From positions 248,001 to 312,000 of the forward strand of contig NZ_CP032099.1 in NCBI RefSeq assembly GCF_003544835.1: a stretch of 64,000 bases of DNA, in the 5' to 3' direction. The position numbers and the translations under genes are program-made. The DNA is from Aliarcobacter skirrowii CCUG 10374. Lineage in GTDB: Bacteria; Campylobacterota; Campylobacteria; Campylobacterales; Arcobacteraceae. A model generated the notes under the pieces. It ran no database searches. It had not been told where the DNA came from and was given only the letters and a program-made list of their open reading frames with translations. Below are positions 19,053 to 28,003 of the stretch, in pieces. How positions within the stretch are numbered: the first letter of the stretch is position 1; each line of letters starts with the position of its first letter.

Positions 19053-19069
19053 TAGACTAAGAAAAAATC

Positions 19070-19753
19070 TTAGTGCTCTTCTTCCATCATAATAGATCCA
19101 GCTATATAAACATAAGTTAGGATACTAAAAATAAATGCTTGTAAAACACCCATTATTGTTAAAAGGAAGAAACCAGAGATTGGCACTATCCATGGAGTAA
19201 GCATTAATAGAACCATTAAGAACATATCATCTCCTCTTACAGAACCAAATAACCTGAAAGATAGAGAAACAATTCTTGAGAAGTGAGAAATAATCTCAAT
19301 TGGGAACATTAAAGGAGCTAATATTGGCATAGGTCCCATAAAGTGTTTAAAATAGTTTACAAAACCATTTTTCTTAATCCCCAAATAGTTGTAATAAACA
19401 AAAACAATTAAAGCCAAAGCAGCTGTAAAGTTAATGTTACTTGTAGGAGCTTCAAATCCTGGGATTACTCCAATCATATTACTAACAAAGATGATTAATG
19501 CTAAAGAACCAATTAGTGGCATATAAATTCTTGCATTTTTATCTCCCATAGAGTCTCTACCCATAGCAACAATACCACCAACAAATGCTTCCATAACATT
19601 TTGACTACCAGTTGGAACTAATTGAAGTTTTCTAGTAGCAAATCTTGAAACTCCAAATACAATTAGAATAACTAAAACAAAGTGAGATAAAATTATCCAC
19701 ACTTGGTCGTGTCCACCGATAGAACCTAAAAATGTAAACAGTCTTCCTTCCAT
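19070..19753 (-). CDS. atpB: F1Fo ATP synthase subunit a
   Basis: Membrane subunit a of the Fo motor, which forms the proton half-channels against the c-ring. It has 227 residues and about five or six helices. The essential stator arginine lies in the helix ISHFSRIVSLSFRLFGSVRGDD, and the last helix block is MGVLQAFIFSILTYVYIAG. The gene stands apart from the other ATP synthase genes, as is usual in Campylobacterota. It is about 90 bp after ilvA on the same strand. Confidence 0.96.
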   Translation of the reverse strand: MEGRLFTFLGSIGGHDQVWIILSHFVLVILIVFGVSRFATRKLQLVPTGSQNVMEAFVGGIVAMGRDSMGDKNARIYMPLIGSLALIIFVSNMIGVIPGFEAPTSNINFTAALALIVFVYYNYLGIKKNGFVNYFKHFMGPMPILAPLMFPIEIISHFSRIVSLSFRLFGSVRGDDMFLMVLLMLTPWIVPISGFFLLTIMGVLQAFIFSILTYVYIAGSIMMEEEH

Positions 19754-19843
19754 TTTTTTCCTTTTTTCTTTTCTACAATTACTAAATTATGCGAGGATTA
19801 TAATATTTGTTTTCTAAAATCTTTATAAATATAAAAAATTAAT

Positions 19844-21049
19844 CTAAATTTGTTTAAATCTAAATCCCTCTTGTTTCAATTTTTCACTTATTTGCTCTTG
19901 ATGCTCTTTTCCTTTTGTCTCTAAGGCAATTGTTACATGTGCTTCACCAAACTCTAATTTTAAAGAGTTTCTATCAAAATCAATTTGAACTATATTTGCA
20001 GAACATTTTGTAAATAGTTCTGTTAGTTTCATTAAAGCACCTGGTTTGTCCATAAGTGTAACGATTAGATTCATTTTTCTATGAGATTTTATTAAACCTT
20101 TTTCAATGATTAGTGAAAGCATTGTAACATCAATATTTCCACCACTAACAACTGCACAAACTTTTTTTCCAGCTATATCAACTTTATCATGCATAATTGC
20201 TGCAACACTAACAGCTCCTGCACCTTCAACCATCAATTTATGTTTTTCAAGTAAAAATAAAATTGCATTTGCAGTCTCATTATCACTAACTTCAATTATC
20301 TCATCAACATATTCCAATATAATATCAAGAAGTTTTGGAGTTACATCTCTTACGGCAATTCCATCAGCAATTGTTCTAACACTACTTGAATCAATTGGCA
20401 TTCTAGCTTCAAAAGACTCTTTCATTCCTTTTGCACCGCTTGCAACAACTCCTGTTATTTTTATATTTGGATTTATACTTTTTGCTGCAATTGCAATACC
20501 AGAAATCAATCCACCACCACCAATTGGTACAATAATTTGATCAATATTTTCTATTGATTCTAAAATCTCTAAGGCAATAGTTCCTTGACCAGCAATGACT
20601 TCATCATCAGCAAATGGATGAACAAACTCTTTGTTATTATCTTTTGCAAATTTTATAGCACTTGCGTATGCCTCATCAAAATTCTCACCTGTTAAAACAA
20701 CATTTGCTCCATAAGATTTAACTCCTATCACTTTTGTAAGAGGTGTTGCTTCTGGCATAAAAATAGTTGCAACACAACCAAAATATTGAGCTGCAAAAGC
20801 TAATCCTTGAGCATGATTTCCAGCACTTGCAGCTACAACACCAGCTTCTCTTTTTGCACTATCAAGCATTGCAACTTTGTTAAATGCACCTCTTAATTTA
20901 AAGCTTCCAGTAATTTGAAGGTTATCCTCTTTTAAATATATTTGAGCATTTTTTTCTTTGCTTAAAATTGGAGCTTTCATAAGTGGTGTTTTTGATATTG
21001 TATTTTCTAGCCTTTTTTTGGCATCTTTTATATCGTTTAGTGTAATCAT
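19844..21049 (-). CDS. ilvA: Threonine ammonia-lyase
   Basis: PLP enzyme that deaminates threonine to 2-oxobutanoate, the entry to isoleucine synthesis. It has 401 residues. The PLP lysine is in ITGSFKLRGAFNK, the phosphate-binding loop is IIVPIGGGGLISG, and a C-terminal ACT-like domain (about 325-401, MNLIVTLMDKPGALMKLTELF) could bind an amino-acid effector. One ACT domain makes it look like the shorter TdcB/IlvA form, not the about 510-residue E. coli IlvA. No other ilv gene is in the window. Confidence 0.94.
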   Translation of the reverse strand: MITLNDIKDAKKRLENTISKTPLMKAPILSKEKNAQIYLKEDNLQITGSFKLRGAFNKVAMLDSAKREAGVVAASAGNHAQGLAFAAQYFGCVATIFMPEATPLTKVIGVKSYGANVVLTGENFDEAYASAIKFAKDNNKEFVHPFADDEVIAGQGTIALEILESIENIDQIIVPIGGGGLISGIAIAAKSINPNIKITGVVASGAKGMKESFEARMPIDSSSVRTIADGIAVRDVTPKLLDIILEYVDEIIEVSDNETANAILFLLEKHKLMVEGAGAVSVAAIMHDKVDIAGKKVCAVVSGGNIDVTMLSLIIEKGLIKSHRKMNLIVTLMDKPGALMKLTELFTKCSANIVQIDFDRNSLKLEFGEAHVTIALETKGKEHQEQISEKLKQEGFRFKQI

Positions 21050-21136
21050 TTGGCATCTTTTTTTAAAATTTTGTGCAAATTCTAACGAAATTTGATTAAA
21101 GAGTAGTTTTTACATAGATAGTATTATTTAAAATAT

Positions 21137-21170
21137 ATATAAAAATAGAGTCAAATCGACTCTATTTTTT
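21137..21170 (-). terminator. Intrinsic terminator of metE
   Basis: A 12-bp perfect stem (AAAAATAGAGTC / GACTCTATTTTT, 21141-21152 and 21158-21169) with a 5-nt loop. It starts just after the metE stop and continues into AT-rich DNA with T on the minus strand. Confidence 0.85.
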
Positions 21171-21174
21171 ATTT

Positions 21175-23439
21175 TTAGCTATTTTTTACAATTTTTACAG
21201 CTTCAACCATATTTTTAAGACTCTCTTTAACTTCTGGCCATTTTCGAGTTTTTAATCCACAATCTGGATTTATCCATAACTGCTCTTTTGGTAAAACTTC
21301 AATTAATGCTTTAATTTGATTTACCATCTCTTGCACACTTGGAACTCTAGGACTATGAATATCATAAATTCCAGGTCCTATTTCTTGTTTATAGTTTACA
21401 TCTTTAAAGATTTTTAAAAGTCTATTTCCACTACGTGCTGTTTCAATAGAGATAACATCAGCATCCATAGCTTCAATAGTTTTTATAATATCATTAAATT
21501 CACTATAACACATATGTGTGTGAATTTGAGTATTAGCTTTTGCGCTACTTACACTTAAACGGAAGTTTTCAACTGCCCAATTTTCATAAGCTTTTATATT
21601 TTCAGCTCTTAAAGGATAACCCTCTTTAAATGCAGCTTCATCAACTTGAATCATTTTAATTCCAGCATTTTGTAAATCATCTACTTCTTTATTAATACAA
21701 AGTGCAATTTGTTTTGTTACTTCATTTCTTGGAATATCATCTCTTACAAATGACCAATTTAAAATTGTAACAGGCCCTGTTAACATACCTTTCATAACTT
21801 TTTTTGTTTTACTTTGAGCATATTTAATCCAAAGAACTGTCATAGCATTTGGTCTTGAAACATCTCCAAAAATAACAGGTGGTTTTACACATCTACTTCC
21901 ATATGATTGAACCCAAGCATTAGAAGTGAATGCAAAACCTTCCAATAATTGTCCAAAATATTCAACCATATCATTTCTTTCAGGCTCTCCGTGAACTAAA
22001 ACATCAAGTCCGATTTCTTCTTGAAATGCTACACAATCATCAATATATTTTTTTATTTGAGTTTCATACTCTTCTTTTGAAATTAAATTTGCTTTATAAT
22101 TCTTTCTATTCTCTCTAATTTCTGGAGTTTGAGGAAATGATCCAATAGTTGTAGTTGTTAATGCATCATATTTAAAAAACTCTCTTTGAGCTTTTATTCT
22201 ATCTTCAAACTTATCTTCTCTTTCAAATTTTTTTAGATTTTTAATCTCTTCTTGAATCTTTTGATTATGAATTTTAGTAGATACTTTTCTTTGAATATTA
22301 TCTTGTCGATTTTTCTCAATATTTGCAATATCTTCAAGTGATAGTTTTGAGCCAAAAAACTGTTTTGAAACAAGGTTTAACTCTTTTAATTTTTCATTTG
22401 CAAATGCTAACCACGATTTAATCTCTTTATCTAAATTATCTTCATAACTTAATGTAAAAGGTACATGTAAAAGTGAACAAGAAGTTCCAACTATAATATT
22501 ATCTTTTGAAACTACATTTGAGATTCTGTTTAAAAGATTTAATTTATCTTCAAAATTACTCTTCCAAATGTTTCTACCATCAATAACTCCAGCAATTAAA
22601 ACTTTATTTGAATTTTTAATAAATTCTAAACTCTCTAAATTTTTAACTCCATGAATAAAATCTAGTCCTAAGGCCCAAATAGGAGTGTTTACTAAAATTT
22701 TTGTAGCTTCATTTGAGTGTTCAAAGTAAGTAGTTACAACGATTTTTATATTTTTTGAAACAGATGAGAGCTCATCATAAACTGGTTTTAAAAGTGATAG
22801 AACTTTTGGTTCTAAATCTTTTACAAACAAAGGTTCATCAAATTGAACAACAACTTCACTGTTTAATTTTGAAATCTCTTCTAGAAGCTCTTTATAAACT
22901 TTTACAACACTAGAAATATGTGTAAAAGCATCACTATTATCGACACTTTTTGATAATCCTAAATAAGTAATTGCACCAATTAAATTTATTTTTGTATTAA
23001 TTCCAAGCTCAAGTGCCTCTTTATACTCCTCTATAACTTTTTTAGAGTTTAGTTTAAATGTTGTATCTTTAGAAATTTCTGGAACAATGTAGTGATAGTT
23101 TGTATTAAACCACTTTGTCATCTCCATTGCTACACAATCTTGATTTCCTCTTGCCATTGCAAAATATAACTCTTCATCTTTTAGGTGTTGAAATCTTTTT
23201 GGAATTGCTCCTAATAAAATAGAACTATCTAACATATTATCATATAGTGAAAAATCATTTGAAGCTATAAAATCTATTTTTGCCTCTTTTTGATAAGTCC
23301 AGTGTCTTTTTCTCAAATTTTCTGCTACATATTTAACTTCACTAAAATCAACTTTTTTTGCCCAATAATCTTCTAAAACCTTTTTTAGTTCTCTTTTTTC
23401 TCCAATTCTTGGGAAACCTATTACATAATTTTTTGACAT
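21175..23439 (-). CDS. metE: Cobalamin-independent methionine synthase
   Basis: Transfers the methyl group of 5-methyltetrahydropteroyl-triglutamate to homocysteine, giving methionine without vitamin B12. It has 754 residues, the full two-barrel MetE form. The N-terminal block FPRIGEKRELKKVLEDYW and the C-terminal zinc site (Cys and His in HTHMCYSEFND, later Cys in NPDCGLKTRKW) are both visible, as is the TTTIGSFPQTPEIR start of the second barrel. It is preceded by a 213-bp leader with competing hairpins and a Cys-rich orphan gene. Confidence 0.97.
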   Translation of the reverse strand: MSKNYVIGFPRIGEKRELKKVLEDYWAKKVDFSEVKYVAENLRKRHWTYQKEAKIDFIASNDFSLYDNMLDSSILLGAIPKRFQHLKDEELYFAMARGNQDCVAMEMTKWFNTNYHYIVPEISKDTTFKLNSKKVIEEYKEALELGINTKINLIGAITYLGLSKSVDNSDAFTHISSVVKVYKELLEEISKLNSEVVVQFDEPLFVKDLEPKVLSLLKPVYDELSSVSKNIKIVVTTYFEHSNEATKILVNTPIWALGLDFIHGVKNLESLEFIKNSNKVLIAGVIDGRNIWKSNFEDKLNLLNRISNVVSKDNIIVGTSCSLLHVPFTLSYEDNLDKEIKSWLAFANEKLKELNLVSKQFFGSKLSLEDIANIEKNRQDNIQRKVSTKIHNQKIQEEIKNLKKFEREDKFEDRIKAQREFFKYDALTTTTIGSFPQTPEIRENRKNYKANLISKEEYETQIKKYIDDCVAFQEEIGLDVLVHGEPERNDMVEYFGQLLEGFAFTSNAWVQSYGSRCVKPPVIFGDVSRPNAMTVLWIKYAQSKTKKVMKGMLTGPVTILNWSFVRDDIPRNEVTKQIALCINKEVDDLQNAGIKMIQVDEAAFKEGYPLRAENIKAYENWAVENFRLSVSSAKANTQIHTHMCYSEFNDIIKTIEAMDADVISIETARSGNRLLKIFKDVNYKQEIGPGIYDIHSPRVPSVQEMVNQIKALIEVLPKEQLWINPDCGLKTRKWPEVKESLKNMVEAVKIVKNS

Positions 23440-23473
23440 ATTATTAATCCTTTTAATAAAAATATTTAATTCT
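23440..23473 (-). promoter_or_regulatory. metE translation start region
   Basis: The minus strand here reads AAAAGGATTAATAATATG: AAGGA lies about 8 nt before the metE ATG. The CTACA/TGTAG stem (23474-23488) is just upstream and might control access to it. Confidence 0.35.
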
Positions 23474-23617
23474 CTACAAAAAATGTAGATAACAAAACTT
23501 GATAAATATGAAAAAATAAAAATCTTATTTTAAATCCTCTTACGACAAGAGTTTACACACGATTGGTACCAAAAATCATAGATTTTTACCAATCGGGTAA
23601 AATTGTCTTTTTCGGAC
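23474..23617 (-). promoter_or_regulatory. Structured metE leader, candidate RNA switch
   Basis: The 213-bp gap before metE holds four stems. Stem B is GATTGGTACCAAAAATC / GATTTTTACCAATC (23561-23594). Stem A is TTTTACC / GGTAAAA (23584-23602) and shares 11 bases with B, so only one of the two can form. Stem C is CTCTT / AAGAG (23537-23551), and stem D is CTACA / TGTAG (23474-23488) near the ribosome site. No B12 box (GCCACTG) and no obvious SAM-riboswitch core was seen. A methionine-responsive or protein-bound leader is possible but unproven. Confidence 0.4.
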
Positions 23618-23652
23618 TTAAAAACGATTTAATATTAATTTTCTAACGATTA

Positions 23653-24000
23653 TTAAAATGATAATTGTGGTGGATGTACGCCAGTTCTTCTAAATGCAAA
23701 ATATGTTGTATAGTATGGACATCTAGGAATAAATTGAAAAAGTCTTACAGCAAGTGCTGTTTTTCTTTTAAAAAAGCAATCACAATGACATGGTTTAGAG
23801 TTTACTATACTACAAGATAATAAACTCTGTTCAATATCACAGGGTAACTCATCCTCTTCATCACTATTTGAAGAGATTTTTAATTTTTCATTTATATTAG
23901 TTTTTAGTGCAGTAAATTTTGCATGCAATTTTGATTGTGTTGCATACGCTTGAATTGAAGCTAATGTAAAATATTTTTTTCCAAAGCCTTTAATTTTCAA
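23653..24000 (-). CDS. Cys-rich orphan protein, TTG start
   Basis: A 115-residue protein I do not recognise. The TTG start at 24000 is supported by AAGGAG 7-8 nt upstream. The N-terminal third is basic (KIKGFGKKYFTLASIQAYATQ). A Ser/Asp/Glu-rich middle (SSNSDEEDELPC) follows, then a cluster of five or six cysteines (CDIEQSLLSC and CHCDC), and a basic aromatic tail ending RRTGVHPPQLSF. The cysteines could bind metal. It is upstream of metE on the same strand and divergent from trmD. Confidence 0.5.
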   Translation of the reverse strand: MKIKGFGKKYFTLASIQAYATQSKLHAKFTALKTNINEKLKISSNSDEEDELPCDIEQSLLSCSIVNSKPCHCDCFFKRKTALAVRLFQFIPRCPYYTTYFAFRRTGVHPPQLSF

Positions 24001-24110
24001 AAATTTACTCCTTATATTATTAGATGCGAAATCTATACTATTTATACTTAATAATATATAAAAAAATTTATGATAAGATTTCAGACAAAAAAATTGATTG
24101 GAATTTTATT

Positions 24111-24788
24111 TTGAAGTTTACTTTTGTTACACTTTTTCCCAATTTGATTGAACCATATTTAAAAGATTCTATTTTAAATAGAGCAGTTGAATCAAACTTT
24201 ATAAGCTATGAGTTCTATAATCCCAGAGATTTTACAACAAACAAGCACAAAAAAGTTGATGATGCTATGGTTGGTGGAGGAGCTGGAATGCTTCTTTTTT
24301 GTCAACCACTTTTTGATTGTTTAGATGAGATAAAAAGAAAAGATAAAGATGCTTATATTATTTTTCCACTTGCTGCTGCTAAACCTTTTAGGCAAAATGA
24401 TGCAAAAAGACTTGCAAAGAAAAAAAATATTGTAATGGTTAGTGGAAGATATGAGGGAATTGATGAGAGAGTTATTGAAAAATATGCTAATGAGGTTTTT
24501 AGTATTGGAGAGTATATCCTAACAGGTGGTGAGCTTCCATCTTTAGTTATGGCAGATGCAATATCTAGAAATGTTCAAGGAGTGCTTGGAAATGAGGCTT
24601 CGCTTGAAATTGAGAGTTATGAAAATAATCTTTTAGAAGCTCCATCTTTTACAAAACCAGAAAATTATGAAAATATTAGTGTCGTTAAAGAATTTTTAAA
24701 GGGAAACCATAGTAAAATTTGCGACTTAAAATTCCAGATGTCAATTTGTAAGACAAAATATTATAGACCTAGTAAGGAAAAACGATGA
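24111..24788 (+). CDS. trmD: tRNA (guanine-37-N1)-methyltransferase
   Basis: SPOUT enzyme that makes m1G37 next to the anticodon and prevents frameshifting. Diagnostic blocks are [29 protein letters not shown] and [23 protein letters not shown], which form the SAM-binding trefoil knot. I choose the TTG at 24111 ([16 protein letters not shown], 225 residues). Homologues start there and GGA lies 8 nt upstream; the open frame to 24024 adds only a low-complexity Tyr/Ile/Lys stretch. The stop overlaps the rplS start by 4 bp. The usual upstream partners rpsP and rimM are absent here. Confidence 0.93.
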   Translation: MKFTFVTLFPNLIEPYLKDSILNRAVESNFISYEFYNPRDFTTNKHKKVDDAMVGGGAGMLLFCQPLFDCLDEIKRKDKDAYIIFPLAAAKPFRQNDAKRLAKKKNIVMVSGRYEGIDERVIEKYANEVFSIGEYILTGGELPSLVMADAISRNVQGVLGNEASLEIESYENNLLEAPSFTKPENYENISVVKEFLKGNHSKICDLKFQMSICKTKYYRPSKEKR

Positions 24789-25141
24789 AAAACAGATATA
24801 TAGCAAGCTTTGAAGCAGCACAAATAGCTTCTAAAGAAGTTCCAGCATTTAGAGCAGGAGATACACTAAGACTTGGTGTTGAGATTAAAGAGGGTGAGAA
24901 AAAAAGAGTTCAAACTTTCGAAGGTGTAGTAATTGGAAGAAGCGGAAACGGTGTTGATGCTACTTTTACTATTAGAAAACTTGGAGCAAATAGTATTGGT
25001 GTAGAGAGAATCTTCCCTTTATATTGCGAATCTTTAAAAACTATTGAAGTGTTAAGAAAAGGTGATGTAAGAAGAGCTAAACTTAACTATTTAAGAGCAT
25101 TAAAAGGTAAAGCTGCAAAAATTAAAGAGCTAAAAAGATAA
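24785..25141 (+). CDS. rplS: 50S ribosomal protein L19
   Basis: Large-subunit protein at the 30S-50S interface. It has 118 residues and the typical sequence [34 protein letters not shown], then [20 protein letters not shown] and a basic C-terminal RRAKLNYLR. It overlaps trmD by ATGA, the usual trmD-rplS arrangement, and is followed by an intrinsic terminator. Confidence 0.98.
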   Translation: MKNRYIASFEAAQIASKEVPAFRAGDTLRLGVEIKEGEKKRVQTFEGVVIGRSGNGVDATFTIRKLGANSIGVERIFPLYCESLKTIEVLRKGDVRRAKLNYLRALKGKAAKIKELKR

Positions 25142-25142
25142 T

Positions 25143-25170
25143 AATTAAGGCTCTTTGCCTTAATTTCTTC
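25143..25170 (+). terminator. Terminator after rplS
   Basis: A 9-bp stem AATTAAGGC / GCCTTAATT (25143-25151, 25157-25165) with loop TCTTT, followed by TCTTCT. The T tract is interrupted, so the strength is moderate. Confidence 0.65.
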
Positions 25171-25228
25171 TAAAAATAAACTCTCTAAAAACTTCAAATT
25201 TTTTTTACTTTTTTAAAAAAGGAAAACT

Positions 25229-25840
25229 TTGTTATCACAAATAATTAACTTCATTGTAGAAACTGTTGGACAACTTGGTTATGCAGGTATTTTCATAATG
25301 ATGTTTTTAGAGAGTTCTTTTTTTCCATTTCCATCAGAAGTTGTAATGATACCAGCTGGATATTTAGCCTATAAAGGTGAGATGAATATCTATTTTGTAA
25401 TTTTCTTTGGGATTTTAGGTTCACTTGCTGGAGGAGTATTTAATTACTATTTTGCTTTAAAGCTCGGAAGAAGATTTTTAATGAGATATGGAAAATATAT
25501 CTTGATTAGCGAAGATACAATATTAAAAATGGAAGAGTTTTTTAATAAACATGGTCATATCTCAACATTTTTTGGAAGATTAATTCCAGTTGTAAGACAA
25601 TATATATCTTTACCAGCAGGACTCTCTCGAATGAATCTTTTTGTATTTTCATTATTTACAAGTTTAGGTGCTGGAATTTGGGTTGCTATATTAGCATTTT
25701 TAGGATATTACTTAGGTGGAAATGAAGAGCTAATAAAAGAGTATTTGCATCAAATTATTATTGCTCTTTTAGTCTTAATCGTTGTTTTTAGTTATCTGTA
25801 TTATAAATTTACAAAAAGAAAAAATAGAAGAAAAATTTAA
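25229..25840 (+). CDS. DedA family membrane protein
   Basis: A 203-residue inner-membrane protein of the DedA/VTT family; members act in phospholipid (undecaprenyl-phosphate or phosphatidylethanolamine) flipping and membrane homeostasis. The conserved block [21 protein letters not shown] lies near residue 30, and the re-entrant loop [22 protein letters not shown] in the middle carries the usual Arg and Pro. The start is TTG at 25229, with GGA 5-6 nt upstream. The C-terminus is basic ([10 protein letters not shown]). A strong terminator follows. Confidence 0.9.
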   Translation: MLSQIINFIVETVGQLGYAGIFIMMFLESSFFPFPSEVVMIPAGYLAYKGEMNIYFVIFFGILGSLAGGVFNYYFALKLGRRFLMRYGKYILISEDTILKMEEFFNKHGHISTFFGRLIPVVRQYISLPAGLSRMNLFVFSLFTSLGAGIWVAILAFLGYYLGGNEELIKEYLHQIIIALLVLIVVFSYLYYKFTKRKNRRKI

Positions 25841-25868
25841 GTTGTCTATTTTTTATAGACAACTTTTT
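25839..25868 (+). terminator. Terminator between dedA-type gene and aminotransferase
   Basis: A 10-bp stem AGTTGTCTAT / ATAGACAACT (25840-25849, 25855-25864) with a TTTTT loop and a T run after it on plus. It overlaps the stop of the convergent aminotransferase gene. Confidence 0.8.
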
Positions 25869-26962
25869 ATAAGTTTAAGCCCTTTTTCAATCTGTTCAAA
25901 ACTTGAGTGAGTGTAGTTAAATCTTATCTCACTATTTGGAACTTTATCTATGTAAAACTGATTTGCTGGAACATATACAACTTTTTTCTTCAAGCACTCT
26001 TGAACAAGTGCAAATGTATCAATTTTTTTATCTTCAAATCCACCATACAAAAACATTCCACCTTTTGGTGTTTGGTGCTTAAATTCAGGCATTATAGTTT
26101 TTAAAGCTTTTGAGAAAAATTGAGCTTTTGCTTGATAATCATCTCTTATTTCTTGAAGATGTTTTTCATATTTTACTTCATCTTTTAAATACTCAGCTAA
26201 AATATATTGTGAAAGCCCACAAGAGTGAAGATCAATACTCTCTTTTATAATAAGAAGAGATTTTATCTTCTCTTCATCTGCTCGTATCCAACCAATTCGT
26301 AAACTTGGAACTAAAGTTTTAGAAAAACTTCCTAAATGAAAAGAGTTATTTGGTAAACTAGCACTTATATATTTACTTTTTTTATCAAAATAAAGCTCAC
26401 TATATGGGCTATCTTCTATTAAAATTCCATCATATTTTTTTACTATATTACAAACTGCTTCTCTTTTCTCACTACTATATGTTGTAGCACTTGGATTTTG
26501 AAAATCTGGAATTAAGTATGTAAGTTTTGTCTTTTTAAAACTTTTCTCAAACTCTTCAATGTTTACTCCATCATCTTCAAGTTTTACACCTTGCATTTTT
26601 AAATTATTTAGTCTAAAAATATTCATAGCTCCTAAATATGAAGGCTCTTCGATTGTAATATCTTTGTTTTCAAAAAATTTAGCCAAAATATACATTGCTT
26701 GCTGGCTTCCTGTTGTAATTAAGATATTCTCTTTTGTTGTAGCAAATCCTTCATTTGTATATCTTAAAGCAATTTGCTCTCTTAATTCATTTATTCCATT
26801 ACTTATTGTGTATTGATAAACTTTTGGATTTTCTATTGCTTTTAAAGTTGCTTCTTTTAAATCTTGCGTTGGAAATAGATTTTCACTTGGAAGTCCACCT
26901 GCAAATGAGATAGTCTCTTCATCAATAGCTTCAAGTATCTCTCTAATAAATGATCTTTTCAT
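25853..26962 (-). CDS. PLP-dependent aminotransferase, class I/II (MocR/LysN-like)
   Basis: A 369-residue fold-type I aminotransferase. SFAGGLPSENLFP at the start and YTISNGINELREQIALRY are typical of the 2-aminoadipate/multi-substrate aminotransferase group. The PLP lysine is in LGSFSKTLVPSLRIGWIRA, and the Asp/Tyr pair that holds PLP is in GILIEDSPYSELYF. The substrate cannot be read from the sequence. It is divergent from an AraC/Rob-type regulator gene, with a dyad symmetry over its own ribosome-site region, so the regulator may control it (inference). Confidence 0.87.
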   Translation of the reverse strand: MKRSFIREILEAIDEETISFAGGLPSENLFPTQDLKEATLKAIENPKVYQYTISNGINELREQIALRYTNEGFATTKENILITTGSQQAMYILAKFFENKDITIEEPSYLGAMNIFRLNNLKMQGVKLEDDGVNIEEFEKSFKKTKLTYLIPDFQNPSATTYSSEKREAVCNIVKKYDGILIEDSPYSELYFDKKSKYISASLPNNSFHLGSFSKTLVPSLRIGWIRADEEKIKSLLIIKESIDLHSCGLSQYILAEYLKDEVKYEKHLQEIRDDYQAKAQFFSKALKTIMPEFKHQTPKGGMFLYGGFEDKKIDTFALVQECLKKKVVYVPANQFYIDKVPNSEIRFNYTHSSFEQIEKGLKLIKSCL

Positions 26963-26977
26963 AAAATCTCCTTTTAA

Positions 26978-27006
26978 ATGGTTTGCAATTTAAAAAGAAA
27001 CCATTA
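26978..27006. promoter_or_regulatory. Dyad in the aminotransferase/AraC intergenic region
   Basis: AATGGTTT at 26978-26985 and AAACCATT at 26999-27006 form an 8-bp inverted repeat with a 13-nt centre. The proximal arm abuts the AAGGAG ribosome site of the aminotransferase gene. It could be an operator or a leader hairpin. Confidence 0.35.
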
Positions 27007-27102
27007 ATATTTTTAAAATTTTACATCAATAAAAATATTTATACTTTACAAAAAATGCTTTTATAATTATCAATTATTGCTAAAAACATATACATTTATT
27101 GA

Positions 27103-27108
27103 TATAAT
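27103..27108 (+). promoter_or_regulatory. -10 element of the AraC/Rob-type gene, possibly leaderless
   Basis: TATAAT ends 5 bp before the ATG at 27114, so transcription should begin at or next to the A of the start codon. There is no ribosome site between. The -35 region is weak (TTGCTA with a long spacer), as is common in Campylobacterota. Confidence 0.4.
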
Positions 27109-27113
27109 ACTTT

Positions 27114-27986
27114 ATGAAAAAATCTACTTATGAAAAAAGAGCAAAAATTGCAAATGATGTAATGAACTACATTTATAAATATATTGATACAAATATAAAT
27201 ATAGATGATTTAAGTTTACAATTAAATATTAGTAAGTTTCATCTTCATAGAGTTTTTAAAGAGGAGTTTGGAAAAAATATTTATGAAAGCATTAAGTCAA
27301 TACGACTTGAAAAAGCTGCAAACCTATTAATTACAAATAAGTTTTCAACAATCACTAATATTTCAAATATGACTGGATATAGTTCACAAACATCTTTTTT
27401 AAGAGCCTTTAAACAAAGGTTTTCTATGACACCAAAAGAGTGGAAAAATGGTGGATATAAAGAGTATTCAAATAAAATAATTGAGAAAATATCAATTAGC
27501 AATGATTTAGATTTCTCAAATATTGAGCCAACAATTGTTAAAATGCCACAGATGAGAGGATATTATATTAGGCATAAAGGTTATGATAAATCTATTAAAA
27601 AAACATGGGCAAAGCTTCAAACTTGGATTTATACAAATGATATAAAATCTTATAAACAAATGGCTTTGCATCATGATAATCCAATTATTACTCCACTTGA
27701 AGATTGCCAATATATTGCAATTGCAGTTTTGGATGAAAATGAAGAGTTAAAAGATTTATCCCTTCCAACTTTGGATATTCCAAAGGGAATTTATGCAAAG
27801 TTTAGTTTAAGTGGAAAGTATGGAGATGTAATAAAATTAATACAGTGGGTTTATCATGTTTGGTTAATAGATAGTGGTTATGAAACAACAACAAATCCAT
27901 CTTATACGATTTATGAGAAGAATCATTTTTTAAGTTTAGATGGTGAGTTTATTTTGGATTTTTATCTTCCAATAAAATATGTTTAA
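27114..27986 (+). CDS. AraC-family regulator with GyrI-like effector domain
   Basis: A 290-residue transcription regulator of the Rob type. The N-terminal 110 residues hold the paired AraC helix-turn-helix (SLQLNISKFHLHRVFKEEFG and NISNMTGYSSQTSFLRAFKQRFSMTPKEWK). The rest (about 135-290) is a GyrI/SOUL-like ligand-binding domain with RGYYIRHKGYDKSIKKTW and the terminal DGEFILDFYLPIKYV. Such proteins sense small hydrophobic or cationic compounds. It heads a plus-strand run with Nudix, ridA and a zinc-ribbon gene, and is divergent from the aminotransferase gene. Confidence 0.88.
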   Translation: MKKSTYEKRAKIANDVMNYIYKYIDTNINIDDLSLQLNISKFHLHRVFKEEFGKNIYESIKSIRLEKAANLLITNKFSTITNISNMTGYSSQTSFLRAFKQRFSMTPKEWKNGGYKEYSNKIIEKISISNDLDFSNIEPTIVKMPQMRGYYIRHKGYDKSIKKTWAKLQTWIYTNDIKSYKQMALHHDNPIITPLEDCQYIAIAVLDENEELKDLSLPTLDIPKGIYAKFSLSGKYGDVIKLIQWVYHVWLIDSGYETTTNPSYTIYEKNHFLSLDGEFILDFYLPIKYV

Positions 27987-28003
27987 AGTATAAGGAAATT
28001 ATT

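Noticed and set aside
20106-20540. 144-codon plus frame inside ilvA
   Set aside because: Antisense shadow of a well-identified PLP enzyme.
23440-23652. B12 or SAM riboswitch before metE
   Set aside because: No GCCACTG B12 box and no SAM-box core; only the competing stems were kept, as an unassigned leader.
24024-24110. N-terminal extension of TrmD from ATG 24024
   Set aside because: Low-complexity Tyr/Ile/Lys sequence; family start is at the TTG 24111 with its own ribosome site.
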